A stretch of 64,000 bases of DNA from assembly GCA_963815445.1 (NCBI GenBank), contig CAWFGV010000011.1:372001-436000 (forward strand), read 5' to 3'. The position numbers and the translations under genes are program-made. Of the stretch, positions 14,687 to 27,048 are shown one piece after another; within the stretch, counting starts at the first letter, position 1; each line of letters opens with the position of its first letter. The notes under the pieces are model-generated. The model was not told the DNA's origin, ran no database searches, and saw only the letters and a list, made by a program, of their open reading frames with translations. This stretch comes from JANLYC01 sp963815445. GTDB taxonomy: Bacteria > Actinomycetota > Actinomycetes > Propionibacteriales > Nocardioidaceae.

Positions 14687-16058
14687 CACCGACCTCAGCG
14701 CATTCGACGAGCTGGCCACCCTGGCCGCCGCCGAACAAGCCCGCACGGTTGCCGAACAGGCCGAGGTCCGGTTGTTGCAGACCGCGGCGCACTGGGCCGA
14801 CCTGCACAGCGAGATCGCCCGGGGCACCGGTCCGACCCTGCTCGGGTGTGAGCAGCTGATCCGCTTCGGTGGCGCCGGCACCCCGGGCGTGGCGGAGTTC
14901 GCCCCGGCCGAGCTCGGCGTCGTGCTGGCCACCTCCACGACCGCCGCCGAACGGCTCGTCGCCGACGCGTTGGACCTGCGCCACCGGCTCCCACAGTTGT
15001 GGGCACGGATCTGTGTAGGTGAGGTCAAGCCGTGGATCGGCCGCCGCTGCGCCGACGCCACCCGCCACCTGTCCCTGAAGACCGTCACGGTGGTGGACCG
15101 CAGGATCGCGAAATATGCGCACTCCCTGTCGTGGGGACGCATCGAGGCGATCATCACCGCGTGCTGGCTCGAGTGCGACCCGGACGCCGCCGCCGAGGCC
15201 GATGAGCAGGCGCAGGGGTCGTTGGGGGTGTGGGTCAAGGACCACCAGCCCGGCGAGCACGGCTCCCGAGAGATCTTCATCCGGGCCGACGCACCCGACG
15301 CGTTACGGTTCAACGCCACCATCGGCGGGCTGGCCACCGGCCTGTCCACCCTGGGCGACACCCGACCCGTGGATGTCCGTCGAGCCGCTGCGGTGGGGAT
15401 CCTGGCCAACCCCCAACACGCCCTGGACCTGTACACCGACCTCCACACCGCCACCCGCCAGACCAACCAGTCAGACGAGCCGGCCGCCGAGTCCGGCGAA
15501 CCCGCCGAGACCTCCGCACCAAGGCGCCGCCCGGTCGACACCCGACCCGACGTCACGCTGTACGTCCACCTCACCGACCAGGCCCTGGTTACCGGTCGCG
15601 GGGTGGCGCGGGTCGAACAGGTCGGACCCGTCACCGTCGACCGGGTCAAGACATGGCTCAGTGGCGCGAACGTCGTGGTGAAACCGGTGATCGACCTCAA
15701 CCAGCAGATCCCGGTCGACGCCTATGAGATCCCCGACCGGATCCGCGACGCCGTGCACCTACGCACCCCCGTGGACTGCTTCCCCTACGCCACCTCCACC
15801 CGACGCACCGGCGACCTCGACCACACCATCGCCTACGTCTCCCCTGACAACGGTGGACCACCGGGTCAGACCTCAGTCGACAACCTCGGCCCCCTGACCC
15901 GGACCCACCACCGCATCAAGACCCACGGCCGATGGCAGGTCGCCCAACCCTTCACCGGCATCTTCGTCTGGCGCAGCCCCCACGGCCGCTATCACCTCGT
16001 CGACCACACCGGCACCCACCCAGCACTCCCGGCCCGTCAGCCGCTCCCGGCCGCCTGA
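14679..16058 (+). CDS. DUF222 (13E12 repeat family) HNH endonuclease-domain protein, SOS-controlled
   Basis: A 459-residue protein of the actinobacterial DUF222/13E12 family, which often occurs in many copies per genome. The DUF222 part covers about 1-330 with an Ala- and Glu-rich helical start and a variable Pro/Glu linker near 265-290. The HNH-like end begins at CFPYATSTRR (about 367) and includes DLDHTIAY (about 380) and NLGPLTRTHHRIKTHGRW (about 400-418), giving the DH, N and HH/K residues of the nuclease fold. Substrate and biological role are unknown. Leaderless promoter with a perfect SOS box across the start implies induction by DNA damage. Typical mobile or accessory gene. Confidence 0.88.
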   Translation: MFDTDLSAFDELATLAAAEQARTVAEQAEVRLLQTAAHWADLHSEIARGTGPTLLGCEQLIRFGGAGTPGVAEFAPAELGVVLATSTTAAERLVADALDLRHRLPQLWARICVGEVKPWIGRRCADATRHLSLKTVTVVDRRIAKYAHSLSWGRIEAIITACWLECDPDAAAEADEQAQGSLGVWVKDHQPGEHGSREIFIRADAPDALRFNATIGGLATGLSTLGDTRPVDVRRAAAVGILANPQHALDLYTDLHTATRQTNQSDEPAAESGEPAETSAPRRRPVDTRPDVTLYVHLTDQALVTGRGVARVEQVGPVTVDRVKTWLSGANVVVKPVIDLNQQIPVDAYEIPDRIRDAVHLRTPVDCFPYATSTRRTGDLDHTIAYVSPDNGGPPGQTSVDNLGPLTRTHHRIKTHGRWQVAQPFTGIFVWRSPHGRYHLVDHTGTHPALPARQPLPAA

Positions 16059-16163
16059 AACCCCACGCGACCGCGCCAAGTTCCATCAGCTGGCCACCAG
16101 AGGGTCATAGCTCGTTCAAGCTCGTTGCGTGCTGCCTGTAGGTCCTGAGCCCGTCCGAGCTCG

Positions 16164-16255
16164 AGCGTCCGCCCTGACGAACCAACTGGGAGGGTGTGCA
16201 GGTCCAACCCGAGCTGCTGCCTGCACAACCTCCCAGTAGGTGGTGCGCGGACGCT
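16164..16255. repeat. Long imperfect inverted repeat (hairpin) in the intergenic gap 16059-16364
   Basis: The inner arms at 16185-16202 and 16220-16237 (ACTGGGAGG...TGCAGG) are 18 bp with one mismatch and a 17-nt loop. Outer arms AGCGTCCGC (16164-16172) and GCGGACGCT (16247-16255) add 9 perfect pairs, with ACCA/TGGT pairing between them. The 306-bp gap contains no gene I can support. It may be a structured RNA, a terminator for the HNH gene or the relic of a small mobile repeat. Confidence 0.7.
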
Positions 16256-16364
16256 GCCCTTGGCCGGCACGGTCACCAGGGCAGGCTCGATCAGCGGACA
16301 CGGGCAGACTCTGGCGCCTGGAAACCGGGTCGCGTTGCGCCAGCACCTTTGGCACCCTGTGCGA

Positions 16365-17066
16365 ATGGCTGACACCTGGATGATCGATGAGCTGGAGTTC
16401 GCCGGCCCCGAACACCTCGACGAGGGCTTCGTCTCGACGTATGACACCAAGCAGGGCCATCCGGACTTCGCCCCCGACCTGGAGCTCCTCCGTCGGCAAG
16501 GGGTCTTGGACCAGAATTCGACGGTGGTCGACCTCGGCGCCGGCACGGGGCGTTTCGCATGCGCGGCGGCTCCGCACTGCCGCCGCGTGGTAGCGGTGGA
16601 CGTGTCCGCGGCCATGCTGGCTCATGCCTCGAGGGCCGCCCACCGGGCCGGCCTCGCGAATGTCGAATGCGTCCGGGCCGGTTTCCTCGCGTACGAACAC
16701 ACAGGCGAGCCGGCGGATGCGGTGTTCACCCGGAACGCGCTGCACCAGCTTCCCGACTTCTGGAAGGGACTGGCGCTGGCCCGCGTCAGGCAGGTCCTCC
16801 GCCCTGGCGGTCTGTTGCGCCTGCACGACCTGGTGTACGACTTCACGCCGGCCGAAGCGCCGGCAGCGCTCGAGGCCTGGATGGCCAACGCCGCACTCGA
16901 CCCCGCGGCTGGCTACACGCGTGAGGACTTCGCCACGCACGTCCGCACGGAGTTCGGTACCTACCGGTGGCTGCTCGAGCCGCTCATCGAGGCCGCGGGA
17001 TTCACGATCACCGACGCCGACGTCCGGGGCCGGATCTACGCTGCCTACACGTGCATGGCCGTCTGA
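16365..17066 (+). CDS. Class I SAM-dependent methyltransferase
   Basis: A 233-residue Rossmann-fold methyltransferase of the Methyltransf_11/25 type. Motif I is VVDLGAGTGRFA (about 54-65), the acidic residue of motif II lies in RRVVAVDVSAAML, and ALARVRQVLRPGGLLRLHD (about 140-158) is the post-III block. The N-terminal residues with DELEFAGPEHLDEGFV resemble uncharacterised actinobacterial methyltransferases. Substrate unknown. There is no ribosome site before this ATG; CACCCT six nt upstream could be a -10 box, so it may be leaderless. The neighbourhood is accessory and says little about the role. Confidence 0.8.
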   Translation: MADTWMIDELEFAGPEHLDEGFVSTYDTKQGHPDFAPDLELLRRQGVLDQNSTVVDLGAGTGRFACAAAPHCRRVVAVDVSAAMLAHASRAAHRAGLANVECVRAGFLAYEHTGEPADAVFTRNALHQLPDFWKGLALARVRQVLRPGGLLRLHDLVYDFTPAEAPAALEAWMANAALDPAAGYTREDFATHVRTEFGTYRWLLEPLIEAAGFTITDADVRGRIYAAYTCMAV

Positions 17067-17134
17067 CGGGGTCCGGTACGACCACTTCGCGAACCACCTC
17101 GAGTGTCGGTCGGACGTGGCAGTGTCACGGGACG

Positions 17135-17140
17135 TAGGCT
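17135..17140 (+). promoter_or_regulatory. Possible dnaE promoter -10 box
   Basis: TAGGCT in the 172-bp gap before dnaE would give a leader of about 90 nt. The best -35 (TCGGAC, 17110-17115) is 19 bp away, so support is modest. Confidence 0.35.
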
Positions 17141-17238
17141 GTGGGTCTTCCCCCAGCCGCACCGGCTGCCAACGGTGCAACTGTGTCCGCTGTGCCCGAA
17201 ACGTCCCAGCACCACCGCCGTGAGGAGTCGCCCCGCCG

Positions 17239-20757
<3,519 letters not shown>

Positions 20758-20822
20758 GTCGTGGTGGTGTCGGCCGTCGCGGATTTCCGCGCGCGTTGCG
20801 CTGACGGCGCCCCGACCCGACA

Positions 20823-20828
20823 TAGACT
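20823..20828 (+). promoter_or_regulatory. -10 box for the leaderless gene at 20835
   Basis: TAGACT is followed after exactly 6 nt by a GTG start, with no ribosome site between. Confidence 0.55.
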
Positions 20829-20834
20829 TCACCG

Positions 20835-21485
20835 GTGACGACATCCGGCCTGCCGACGTCGGCGACGCTGCCGGAGGCCACCCCGGTCCCGCGGCAGCCC
20901 CGCGGCTCGCACAGTCTGGACGGACCGCCGAGCACCGTGGGTGAGAGCCTGCAGTACGTCGCCGTCTGTCTGGTGGCGGGCGTGGTTTTCGCCATACCGG
21001 CGGCGTGGCTCTGGGCCAGGCTGGCCGACCCGCCGGCGGCGCGTCTCACCACCCAGGGCCTGGCCTTCGGCGAGCTTGCGTTCAACCAGGTCAGCGCGAT
21101 CACGTTCTGGTTCATCACGGTGGGCTTCGGCCTCGGAGTCGTGCTGGGGGTGGTGGCGGCACTGTTCGGGAAGCGGCACGGCCTCGTCACGCCGTTGGGG
21201 ATCCTGCTCATGTGTGTGGTCGGCACGTTTCTGACACTGTGGTCCGGCATCCACTGGTTCGGTCCGAACCACCCCGTCGACTTCGTGGGGTTGTACGTCG
21301 CGACGCCCAAGGAGCGCACCCAGCTGTTGTCCGGCTTCAAGGACGGCGACCTGCTCGTCAGCAGCCTTCGGCTCACCACTCCGGTGGCGTTGCTGGGGTG
21401 GCCGATCGGCGGAATGCTCGGCGCACTGGGCGGATCGTATGTCTGGTCAAAACCCCCAAAGACGCCGTGGATGCCGCCGCGCTAG
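20835..21485 (+). CDS. Conserved hypothetical four-helix membrane protein
   Basis: A 216-residue protein with a proline-rich cytoplasmic tail and four hydrophobic segments at about 40-60, 85-108, 118-138 and 182-203. I cannot assign a function; it loosely resembles uncharacterised actinobacterial membrane proteins of the DUF2567 type, which is a weak recollection rather than a firm match. Between segments three and four is a soluble loop of about 40 residues with HWFGPNHPVDFVGLYV. It sits between dnaE and a DUF3352-like protein on the same strand and is probably transcribed from its own leaderless promoter. Confidence 0.7.
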   Translation: MTTSGLPTSATLPEATPVPRQPRGSHSLDGPPSTVGESLQYVAVCLVAGVVFAIPAAWLWARLADPPAARLTTQGLAFGELAFNQVSAITFWFITVGFGLGVVLGVVAALFGKRHGLVTPLGILLMCVVGTFLTLWSGIHWFGPNHPVDFVGLYVATPKERTQLLSGFKDGDLLVSSLRLTTPVALLGWPIGGMLGALGGSYVWSKPPKTPWMPPR

Positions 21486-21568
21486 CGTAGCCTTTTCCTC
21501 ACCGTGCGTGATTGCGCCGCACGCGCTCTTGGCCGTACGAAGCCGTCAGAACGAAGAGGGGACCTCTG

Positions 21569-23179
21569 ATGTCCAGTAGCACGCCACCGCCGGGCGCGGA
21601 CGGCTCGGGCTGGGAACAGCTGCCGTCCGATCAGGTCTGGAACGGGCCGGTCGACCCGCCTGCGCCTCGAGGCGGTACCCGGCTGGCCCGCGTCTTGGTC
21701 ATCGTTGTCGCCCTCGCGGTGGTCGTCGGCGGAGGGACGTTTGCGCTCATCGCGGCCGACCCCTTCCACCTGTTCAGGAACGGCCCACAGGCCGCGGAAG
21801 CGATCCCCGCGGACGCGGAGTACTACGTCAGCGTCGACCTCGATCCGTCGGCGCAGCAAAAAGTCGCGGCGCTGCGTTTCCTCACCCATTTCCCTGCGTT
21901 CACAGGCGTCTCGGGAGTGACCGACGCCAAGGCCGACATCCGCCGGACGATCTTCGAGAAGGCGCTCGTCGCGTCCGGCTGCAACGGCGTGTCGTTCGAC
22001 AAGGACGTCGAGCCCTGGCTCGGGAACAAGTTCGCCTTCGCCGCGATGCCGCCGGCGAAGGGCGAGACCAGCCCGATCAACATCGCCGCGCTCGAGGTCT
22101 CCGATGTGGCCGCCGCCCGAGCGGGACTGAAGAAGCTCGGCACCTGTGATGGCAGTTCCACCCCGTTCGGGATCGCGTCGGTCGGCGACTACGTCATCGT
22201 CGCCGAGACGCAGCAGGAAGCCGACAAGTACGCCACGGCTGCGGGCACCGCATCACTGGCCGACGATGCCAGCTACAAGGCAGACATGGCCGCCCTCGGA
22301 GATCTCGGGGTCGCGACCGCCTGGGTCGACATCGACCGCATCGTCGAATCGTCCAAACCCAGTGCGGTCATCGCCAGTGGCGTGGACCTCGAGGCACTCC
22401 GGATGGCGTACCAACGAGCCGCGGTCACGTTGCGCTTCGACAGCAACAAGGCTGAGCTCGCGACCGCGCTCTACGGCAACGCGCCCACGGTGGACCACGG
22501 AGACAACCAGATCGTCAACCTGCCCGACACGACCGTGCTGGCGATGTCCGAGGCCGGCGGAGCCAAGCGTGTGCAGGCGGCGTGGGGGCAGTTCCAGGAC
22601 AAGATCGCCGGGACCGACATAGAAGGCGGTCTGAGGATCTTCGAGAACCGGACGGGGCTGTCGTTGCCCGCCGACCTCGAGACCCTGCTCGGTGACAACA
22701 TCATGTTCGCCGTCGACAGCAAGGGACTGACCGCCGCGGCGCTCAACGCACCCGATCTCTCGCAGGTCAACGCAGGAGTCAGGTTCAGCGGTGACAAGAG
22801 CGGTCTGCTCGCGCTCTACGACAAGATCGAGACCTTGCTCCGCGACCAGGTGGGAGTCGACAACCCCCTCGTCAAGCAGGAGACGTCGGACGGGTTGGTC
22901 GTGGCCACCAACGGTTCGTACGCCGATGCGCTCTCCGGCGACGGCGGCCTCGGAGACAGTGCTGCGTTCACCTCGGTCGTGAGCGAGGCCGCGAGCCAGG
23001 AGTTCGTGTTGTTCTTCAACTTCGACCAGGTCGAGGACCAGATCCTGCAGGCGGCCCAGGACGCCGGCGCGCCACCCAAGGTGATCGACAACCTGCGTCC
23101 ACTCCAGGCGGTGGCGATCACGTCGGAGGCCGAGGGCTCGTACCTGCACAGCTCGTTGGTCATCTCGGTCAACGACTGA
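21569..23179 (+). CDS. DUF3352-like membrane-anchored extracytoplasmic protein
   Basis: A 536-residue protein with a proline-rich cytoplasmic N-tail, one membrane segment (about 37-59, LARVLVIVVALAVVVGGG) and a large exported domain of about 470 residues. The exported part begins EAIPADAEYYVSVDLDPSA, characteristic of the DUF3352 family as I recall it, and contains repeated beta-rich blocks resembling two related halves. Function unknown. AGAGGGGACC lies just before the ATG. The convergent gap to the next gene holds only a weak hairpin CCCGC-GCATT-GCGGG (23190-23204). Confidence 0.75.
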   Translation: MSSSTPPPGADGSGWEQLPSDQVWNGPVDPPAPRGGTRLARVLVIVVALAVVVGGGTFALIAADPFHLFRNGPQAAEAIPADAEYYVSVDLDPSAQQKVAALRFLTHFPAFTGVSGVTDAKADIRRTIFEKALVASGCNGVSFDKDVEPWLGNKFAFAAMPPAKGETSPINIAALEVSDVAAARAGLKKLGTCDGSSTPFGIASVGDYVIVAETQQEADKYATAAGTASLADDASYKADMAALGDLGVATAWVDIDRIVESSKPSAVIASGVDLEALRMAYQRAAVTLRFDSNKAELATALYGNAPTVDHGDNQIVNLPDTTVLAMSEAGGAKRVQAAWGQFQDKIAGTDIEGGLRIFENRTGLSLPADLETLLGDNIMFAVDSKGLTAAALNAPDLSQVNAGVRFSGDKSGLLALYDKIETLLRDQVGVDNPLVKQETSDGLVVATNGSYADALSGDGGLGDSAAFTSVVSEAASQEFVLFFNFDQVEDQILQAAQDAGAPPKVIDNLRPLQAVAITSEAEGSYLHSSLVISVND

Positions 23180-23227
23180 CCACGCCCGTCCCGCGCATTG
23201 CGGGGGAGCGGAGGGGAGTGAGCCGGG

Positions 23228-23908
23228 TCAGTTCGGGGACCACTGGGTGCGCGCCATCATCGTGGCGGGCAGTGACGGGATCGCGGTCATCGCCTGGAGC
23301 TCGGAGCGGATCAACGACGTTCCCAGCTGTAGCCGGCTGACGACGTCGGGCGCTTCCAGAAGCGACTGGCGCTCGGCGAGGTTGAGCACGAGCGCGGCAG
23401 CCAACGTGTAAGAGAGATCGACCGGGTTGGTGGGTGTTTCGCCGTCGAGGATGTCGTCGCCTCTCAACTCTGTCACCGTGTCGCGGTAGATCTCGAACAG
23501 CTGCCGAGCGGTCTCGGCCGCATGCTCGGCGTCCGCCGGTCGTTCCCCACCGTCGGCATCGGCGAGCCACTCGACGTCGGCGCGCAGGTAGTCCTGCGAC
23601 GGATCGAGGCTCTGCACCTGAAAACGTCGCCGACCGATCACCATGATCTCGAACGTGCCGTCAGGGTTCGCCGTGACCTCGGTGACGAGCGCGGCGCAGC
23701 CGGTCCGCTGGATCGTGTGAACCCCGCGCTCACCGACGTCGTAACCGACCTTGATGGCCACCACGCCGAACTCCCGGGGCGCATCCGGTGGTAGCGCTAT
23801 CAGGTCACGGACAAGCATCCGGTACCGGTCCTCGAAGACGAAGAGCGGCATCACGATCCCTGGAAACAGCACGGTGCTCAATGGGAAGAGAGGCAACGGC
23901 TCACTCAC
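23228..23908 (-). CDS. Lon substrate-binding (LON_substr_bdg) domain protein
   Basis: A 226-residue stand-alone version of the N-terminal domain of Lon protease, without ATPase or peptidase parts. The family start LPLFPLSTVLFPGIVMPLFVFEDRYRMLVRDLI (residues 5-37) is nearly textbook. IGRRRFQV (about 91-98) and a helical C-terminal half follow. Role unknown; possibly a substrate adaptor or a PUA-like RNA or protein binder. The GTG start lies 6 nt after a TAGGTT -10 box, so it is probably leaderless. It is transcribed divergently from hisD. Confidence 0.9.
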   Translation of the reverse strand: MSEPLPLFPLSTVLFPGIVMPLFVFEDRYRMLVRDLIALPPDAPREFGVVAIKVGYDVGERGVHTIQRTGCAALVTEVTANPDGTFEIMVIGRRRFQVQSLDPSQDYLRADVEWLADADGGERPADAEHAAETARQLFEIYRDTVTELRGDDILDGETPTNPVDLSYTLAAALVLNLAERQSLLEAPDVVSRLQLGTSLIRSELQAMTAIPSLPATMMARTQWSPN

Positions 23909-23914
23909 GTGTTG

Positions 23915-23920
23915 AACCTA
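23915..23920 (-). promoter_or_regulatory. -10 box for the leaderless Lon-domain gene
   Basis: On the minus strand TAGGTT precedes the GTG start codon by 6 nt. Confidence 0.55.
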
Positions 23921-23981
23921 ACACCCGCCGCCCTGACAACGGCCGGTTGAGACATCGCGGAAACAACCGAGTCCGGGCTTC

Positions 23982-23987
23982 TAGACT
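23982..23987 (+). promoter_or_regulatory. -10 box for leaderless hisD
   Basis: TAGACT precedes the hisD ATG by 6 nt without any ribosome site. The -35 region is poor. This is the likely promoter of the his gene run. Confidence 0.6.
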
Positions 23988-23993
23988 GACCGC

Positions 23994-25322
23994 ATGATCC
24001 GTCACATCGACCTGCGTGGGAGGGCCGCCGCCGGAGAGCGGCTGGACCTGCGCGCGCTCGTGCCAAGAGCCGAGTTCGACGTGGACACGGCGGTGGCTGC
24101 CGTCCGCCCCCTGGTCGACGAAGTCCGGATCCATGGGCACGCCGAGCTGGTCCGGCAGGCAGCCGCCTTCGACGGGGTCGAGATCACGTCGGTGCGGGTC
24201 CCGACGGTAGCCCTGCGCGACGCGTTGGCCGCCCTGGATCCTGAGCTCCGGGCCGCGCTGGAGGAGTCCGTGCGCCGGCTGCGGTCCACCTGCCTGGCCG
24301 AGCTGCCGGCAGAGGTGACGTCGGGCGTCGTCCCTGGTGGCGTGGTAACCCAGCGCAACGTGCCCGTCGACCGGGTCGGCCTGTACGTGCCGGCCGCGAA
24401 GGCGCCGCTCATCTCGTCGGTGATCATGAACGTCATACCCGCGCAGGTCGCGGGAGTCGCCTCGCTGGCACTCGCGAGTCCCGCTCAGCGCGAGCACGGC
24501 GGGCTGCCCCACCCGTCGATCCTGGCGGCGTGCGCGCTGCTCGGTGTCGACGAGGTCTACGCCGCCGGAGGTGCCGGCGCGGTCGCGATGTTCGCCTACG
24601 GCTACCCGGCTGTCGGGCCTGACGACCCGGGCTGCGCTGCGGTCGACCTCGTCACCGGGCCGGCCAACATCTACGGCGTCGCCGCCAAGCGTCTGCTGCG
24701 CGGCGTGGTCGGGATCGACTCTGAGGCCGGGCCGACCGAGATCGCCATCCTCGCCGACGACTCGGCCGATCCCGCCTTCGTCGCCGCTGACCTGATCAGC
24801 CAGGCCGAGCACGACACGATGGCCGCAAGCGTGCTGGTCACATCGTCCGAGGCGTTGGTCGCCGACGTCGAGGACGAGCTCACCCGTCAGGTGGCCCAGA
24901 CAAAACATGCCGACCGGGTCCGCGAGGCCCTCACCGGCCAGCAGTCCGGCATCATCATCGTCGACCACACCGACCAGGGTGAGGATGTCGTGAACGCCTA
25001 CGCCGCCGAGCACCTCGAGATTCACACGGTCGATGCCGCCGAGCGCGCGGCGCGGATCCGCAACGCCGGAGCGGTGTTCGTAGGCCCCTACGCGCCGGTG
25101 TCGTTGGGTGACTACTGCGCGGGGTCCAACCACGTGCTGCCCACTGGGGGCTGCGCCTGCCATTCCTCGGGGCTGTCCGTGCGGAGCTTCCTCAAGACGA
25201 TCCAGGTGATCGACTACTCCGAGCAGGCATTGGCCGACGTGGCTGCCCAGGTCATGACGCTCGCGGACGCCGAGGACCTGCCCGGACACGGTGACGCGGT
25301 GCGCATCCGGCTGGACCGTTGA
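23994..25322 (+). CDS. hisD: Histidinol dehydrogenase
   Basis: Zinc enzyme that oxidises L-histidinol to L-histidine with two NAD, the last step of the pathway. The 442-residue product shows VGLYVPAAKAPLISSVIMN (about 125-143), the family signature region from AEHDTMAASVLVTSS (about 271-285), and the catalytic region AAEHLEIHT near 340 with zinc-ligand and general-base His/Glu. First gene of hisD-hisC-hisB-hisH; it overlaps hisC by one base (TGATG). Start chosen at ATG 23994, preceded by a leaderless-type promoter. Confidence 0.97.
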   Translation: MIRHIDLRGRAAAGERLDLRALVPRAEFDVDTAVAAVRPLVDEVRIHGHAELVRQAAAFDGVEITSVRVPTVALRDALAALDPELRAALEESVRRLRSTCLAELPAEVTSGVVPGGVVTQRNVPVDRVGLYVPAAKAPLISSVIMNVIPAQVAGVASLALASPAQREHGGLPHPSILAACALLGVDEVYAAGGAGAVAMFAYGYPAVGPDDPGCAAVDLVTGPANIYGVAAKRLLRGVVGIDSEAGPTEIAILADDSADPAFVAADLISQAEHDTMAASVLVTSSEALVADVEDELTRQVAQTKHADRVREALTGQQSGIIIVDHTDQGEDVVNAYAAEHLEIHTVDAAERAARIRNAGAVFVGPYAPVSLGDYCAGSNHVLPTGGCACHSSGLSVRSFLKTIQVIDYSEQALADVAAQVMTLADAEDLPGHGDAVRIRLDR

Positions 25323-26431
25323 TGGCCGGCGGACTCCCGATCCGTCCCGAGCTCGCCGGCATCGAACCGTATGGTGCTCCGCAGATCGACGTCCCGGTGC
25401 TGCTGAACGTCAATGAGAACCCCTACCCGCCGCCGCCCCCGGTGGCGGCCGCGATGGCGGCTGCGGTCGAGCGGGCAGCGGGGTCGCTCAACCGCTACCC
25501 CGACCGCGAGGCCTGGGCCCTTCGCGAGGCGCTGGCGGCATACCTCGGACACGGGTTGGAGGCCGCTCGCGTCTGGGCCGCCAACGGCTCGAACGAGGTG
25601 ATGTTGCACATCATGCAGGCGTTCGGAGGACCGCGGCGGACGGCGTTGTCGTTCGCGCCGACGTACTCGATGTACCCGGAGTACGCACGTGACACCTCGA
25701 CCCGGTGGGTCGAAGGCCGTCGCAGCGACGACTTCGGGGTCGATCTCGAGCACGCGCTGGCGTTGATCGCGGCCGAACAGCCGGCCGTGATCCTGCTGGC
25801 GTCGCCCAACAACCCCACCGGCACGGCGTTGAGCCTCGACACGATCAAGACGGTGTGCGCAGCCGCTCCCGGCGTCGTCGTCGTCGATGAGGCCTACGCG
25901 GAGTTCCGCCGAGCCGGTACTCCGTCCGCGCTCACGCTGCTGGATGACTTCCCGGCCCTGGCGGTGACCCGCACCATGTCGAAGGCGTTCGCTCTGGCCG
26001 GAGGTCGCGTGGGCTACCTGGCGGCCTCGGCCGCCTTCGTCGACGCGCTGCGGGTCGTCCGGCTGCCGTACCACCTGTCGGCGGTCACCCAAGCCGTCGC
26101 GCAGGTGGCCCTCGAGCACCATGAAGAGCTGCTGTGCCGGGTCGACGAGCTGCGGGAACGGCGTGACGAGACCGTCCAGTGGCTGCGCGGGCGCGGTCTC
26201 ACGGTCGCCGACTCCGACGCCAACTTCGTCTTGTTCGGCACCTTCGATGACCGGCATGCTGTGTGGCAGGGTCTGCTCGAGCGGGGGGTCCTCGTCCGCG
26301 AGACCGGTCCGGTCGGCTGGCTGCGGGTATCGATCGGCACCGAAGCCGAGATGGCGGCCTTCGGCACAGCACTCGTCGAGACCTTGTCCGAGCACCCACC
26401 TTCGCCTGCTCCGCAGAAAGGCAGCTCATGA
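25322..26431 (+). CDS. hisC: Histidinol-phosphate aminotransferase
   Basis: PLP enzyme converting imidazole acetol-phosphate and glutamate to L-histidinol-phosphate and 2-oxoglutarate. The 369-residue product has the aspartate aminotransferase fold-type I signs: NVNENPYPPPP near 35, NGSNEVMLHIMQAF near 90, ASPNNPTGTAL near 162, VVDEAYAEF near 192, and the PLP lysine in TRTMSKAFALAGGRVGYL (about 217-234). ATG overlaps the hisD stop by one base. A TTG one codon earlier is disregarded. Its stop overlaps hisB in an ATGA. Confidence 0.96.
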   Translation: MAGGLPIRPELAGIEPYGAPQIDVPVLLNVNENPYPPPPPVAAAMAAAVERAAGSLNRYPDREAWALREALAAYLGHGLEAARVWAANGSNEVMLHIMQAFGGPRRTALSFAPTYSMYPEYARDTSTRWVEGRRSDDFGVDLEHALALIAAEQPAVILLASPNNPTGTALSLDTIKTVCAAAPGVVVVDEAYAEFRRAGTPSALTLLDDFPALAVTRTMSKAFALAGGRVGYLAASAAFVDALRVVRLPYHLSAVTQAVAQVALEHHEELLCRVDELRERRDETVQWLRGRGLTVADSDANFVLFGTFDDRHAVWQGLLERGVLVRETGPVGWLRVSIGTEAEMAAFGTALVETLSEHPPSPAPQKGSS

Positions 26432-27048
26432 GCGGCACCACCGACACCCCGGCCCGCACGGCCCGGATCGAACGCGCGACCAAGGAGTCCAAGGTCGTGG
26501 TCGAGCTCGACCTGGACGGCACCGGGCGCGCCGACATCTCGACCGGGGTGGGTTTCTACGACCACATGCTCGGTTCGCTGGCGCGTCACGCGCTGTGGGA
26601 CCTGACGGTCAACGCTCGGGGGGACGTCCAGGTCGATGCCCACCACACGGTCGAGGACGTCGCCATCGTGCTCGGTGAGGCCCTACGGAGCGCCCTCGGC
26701 GACAAGGTCGGCATCCGGCGTTTCGGTGACGCTCTGGTGCCGCTCGACGAGACGTTGGTGCAGTGTGCCGTTGATGTGTCCGGCCGCCCGTACTGCGTGC
26801 ACACCGGCGAGCCCGAGGGTCAGGCCTACGTGCTCATCGGAGGTGACTTCGTCGGCTCCCTGACGCGGCACGTCTTCGAGTCGATCAGTGCACACGCCTC
26901 GATTGCCATCCACGTCCGGGTGCTGTCCGGACGCGACCCGCACCACCTGGTCGAGGCACAGTTCAAGGCGCTGGCGCGGGCACTTCGTGAGGCCGTCGCA
27001 GACGACCCGCGCGAGAGCGGAGTGCCCAGCACCAAGGGCAGCCTGTGA
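26428..27048 (+). CDS. hisB: Imidazoleglycerol-phosphate dehydratase
   Basis: Manganese enzyme that dehydrates imidazole glycerol phosphate to imidazole acetol-phosphate. The 206-residue single-domain form lacks the phosphatase half found in enterobacteria. Metal-binding motifs are present: GFYDHML (about 38-44), DAHHTVEDVAIVLGEAL (about 71-87), and later HHLVEAQFKALARALREAV (about 172-190) with the second His-His-x-x-Glu. ATG in the ATGA overlap with hisC. It overlaps hisH by 4 nt. Confidence 0.97.
   Translation: MSGTTDTPARTARIERATKESKVVVELDLDGTGRADISTGVGFYDHMLGSLARHALWDLTVNARGDVQVDAHHTVEDVAIVLGEALRSALGDKVGIRRFGDALVPLDETLVQCAVDVSGRPYCVHTGEPEGQAYVLIGGDFVGSLTRHVFESISAHASIAIHVRVLSGRDPHHLVEAQFKALARALREAVADDPRESGVPSTKGSL

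Noticed and set aside
13581..15260. Full 559-codon version of the minus-strand membrane protein
   Set aside because: The upstream 289 codons overlap the DUF222/HNH gene and its SOS box. The ATG at 14390 has a good ribosome site and a sensible N-terminus.
23190..23204. CCCGC-GCATT-GCGGG hairpin as a terminator after the DUF3352-like gene
   Set aside because: Only five base pairs and no U-run; too weak to call a feature, although the convergent position fits.
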